Part shown: positions 63,326 through 64,000 of the stretch, piece after piece | Layout: every line of letters starts with the position of its first letter | Numbering within the stretch: position 1 is the first letter of the stretch | DNA from: Dawidia soli | GTDB taxonomy: Bacteria > Bacteroidota > Bacteroidia > Cytophagales > Cyclobacteriaceae | DNA length: 64,000 nucleotides | NCBI RefSeq assembly: GCF_018598185.1 | Contig: NZ_JAHESC010000003.1 | Span: 186,001-250,000 of the forward strand | Reading direction: 5' to 3' | Program-made: the position numbers and the translations under genes | Notes under the pieces: model-generated | Databases searched by the model: none | Told to the model about the DNA's origin: nothing | Seen by the model: the letters and a program-made list of their open reading frames with translations, nothing else

Positions 63326-64000
63326 TTAGAAGGAAAGTTGAAGCCCCATGTTGAACACCTTTTGAATGGGGTACCCCATACCGTTGCCGTTCGCATCGCG
63401 ATTGCCGCCCAGCTCCGGATCCCACATCTTGAATTTACTGAACGTTAAAAGATTGGTTCCACTAAAGTAAAAGCGCAGGTTCGTCAGCTTAACCCGTGAG
63501 ATAAGACTGATCGGCAGCGTATAACCGAACTCGACAGATTTTAACCGCAGGAACGATCCATCTCTCACGACCCAGCTGGAGCCCACCATATTATTTTCGA
63601 CACGCGTGGGCGAAAGCCGGGGCCATAAGGCATATACATTCCGGTTTTCCTCCGACCAATGATCGTCGGCATAGTCTTTCAGCAAGGCATTCTGCCCGTC
63701 AACGAACGGCGACGTATCAAACGCATTGATCTGGAAAGACTCCCGCGCAAGCCCCTGGAAGAAACAGGAAAGATCGAATCTTCTCCAGCCACCCGATAAG
63801 CCAAAACCATAAACGATCTCCGGCACCGTGGGGTACCCCATCGGCACCATATCCAGTTCGTTGATCTGACCGTCGTGGTTGATGTCTTTATATTTGATAT
63901 CACCCGCCATATAGTCGCCGAACTGCGTGGGTGAATTCCGCACTTCGTCCTCATCCACAAAAAGGCGTTCGGCAACCAACCCCCAGATCTGGTTTAACGA
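63326..64000 (-). CDS. SusC-type TonB-dependent receptor, C-terminal fragment
   Basis: The frame is open to the right edge (about 225 residues visible); the beginning lies beyond 64000. The NQIWGLVAERLFVDEDEV segment and the RDGSFLRLKSVEFGYTLP segment are typical of the SusC barrel, and the end VFNMGLQLSF is a terminal strand with a final Phe. It is strongly like the SusC at 48591 (LVAERLFVDE in both). Whether it has an STN domain cannot be seen. Confidence 0.93.
   Translation of the reverse strand, partial: SLNQIWGLVAERLFVDEDEVRNSPTQFGDYMAGDIKYKDINHDGQINELDMVPMGYPTVPEIVYGFGLSGGWRRFDLSCFFQGLARESFQINAFDTSPFVDGQNALLKDYADDHWSEENRNVYALWPRLSPTRVENNMVGSSWVVRDGSFLRLKSVEFGYTLPISLISRVKLTNLRFYFSGTNLLTFSKFKMWDPELGGNRDANGNGMGYPIQKVFNMGLQLSF

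Overview
The window looks like chromosomal DNA from a free-living Bacteroidota bacterium (Cytophagia or Chitinophagia type; the genus cannot be told from sequence alone). The evidence is four SusD-type lipoproteins and four SusC-type TonB-dependent receptors, an ECF sigma / FecR pair, a type IX secretion sorting domain, many DUF4959/DUF4998/DUF5004-type lipoproteins, and a perfect TTTG-N19-TAnnTTTG promoter. I saw no rRNA, tRNA, CRISPR array, insertion sequence or phage gene.

Region 1 (1-23195, all minus strand) is one long polysaccharide utilisation locus read from high to low coordinates: lgt, SusD, DUF5004 and DUF4961 proteins, SusC, SusD, SusC, a DUF5005-type lipoprotein, GH92, a sialate O-acetylesterase-type esterase, GH38-like, an SGNH esterase and a second GH92 cut by the window edge. 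Gaps are mostly 4-35 bp. Two near-identical LacI-type operators sit in front of lgt and another in front of the first SusD. The enzymes point to alpha-mannan or high-mannose N-glycan, possibly acylated.

Region 2 (23196-30562) is a non-PUL interval: an HxlR regulator divergent from a zinc alcohol dehydrogenase, a secreted Gfo/Idh/MocA oxidoreductase, a small OmdA-domain protein and a large AsmA-like protein. Region 3 (30623-38665) carries a GH43-CBM6 enzyme exported by type IX secretion, a GH71/99-like lipoprotein and a third GH92. Divergent from these is an unusual membrane-spanning regulator with an extracytoplasmic LamG-like plus kelch sensor and a cytoplasmic winged-helix/BTAD-like output.

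Region 4 (38785-54038, minus) is a second PUL under ECF sigma/FecR control: sigma, anti-sigma, STN-containing SusC, SusD, two surface glycan-binding-type lipoproteins, GH3 and a GH2 with an inserted F5/8C domain. Region 5 (54215-58956) holds an unrecognised protein, a MocR/PdxR regulator divergent from an actinobacterial-looking oxidoreductase, a family-4-like uracil-DNA glycosylase and a VOC protein. Region 6 (59047-64000, minus) is the distal end of a third PUL (SusC fragment, SusD and two lipoproteins) that parallels the middle of Region 4.

Together the window encodes uptake and breakdown of mannose-rich glycans, with three different apparent control schemes: a LacI-type operator, sigma/anti-sigma trans-envelope signalling, and a one-component membrane regulator.
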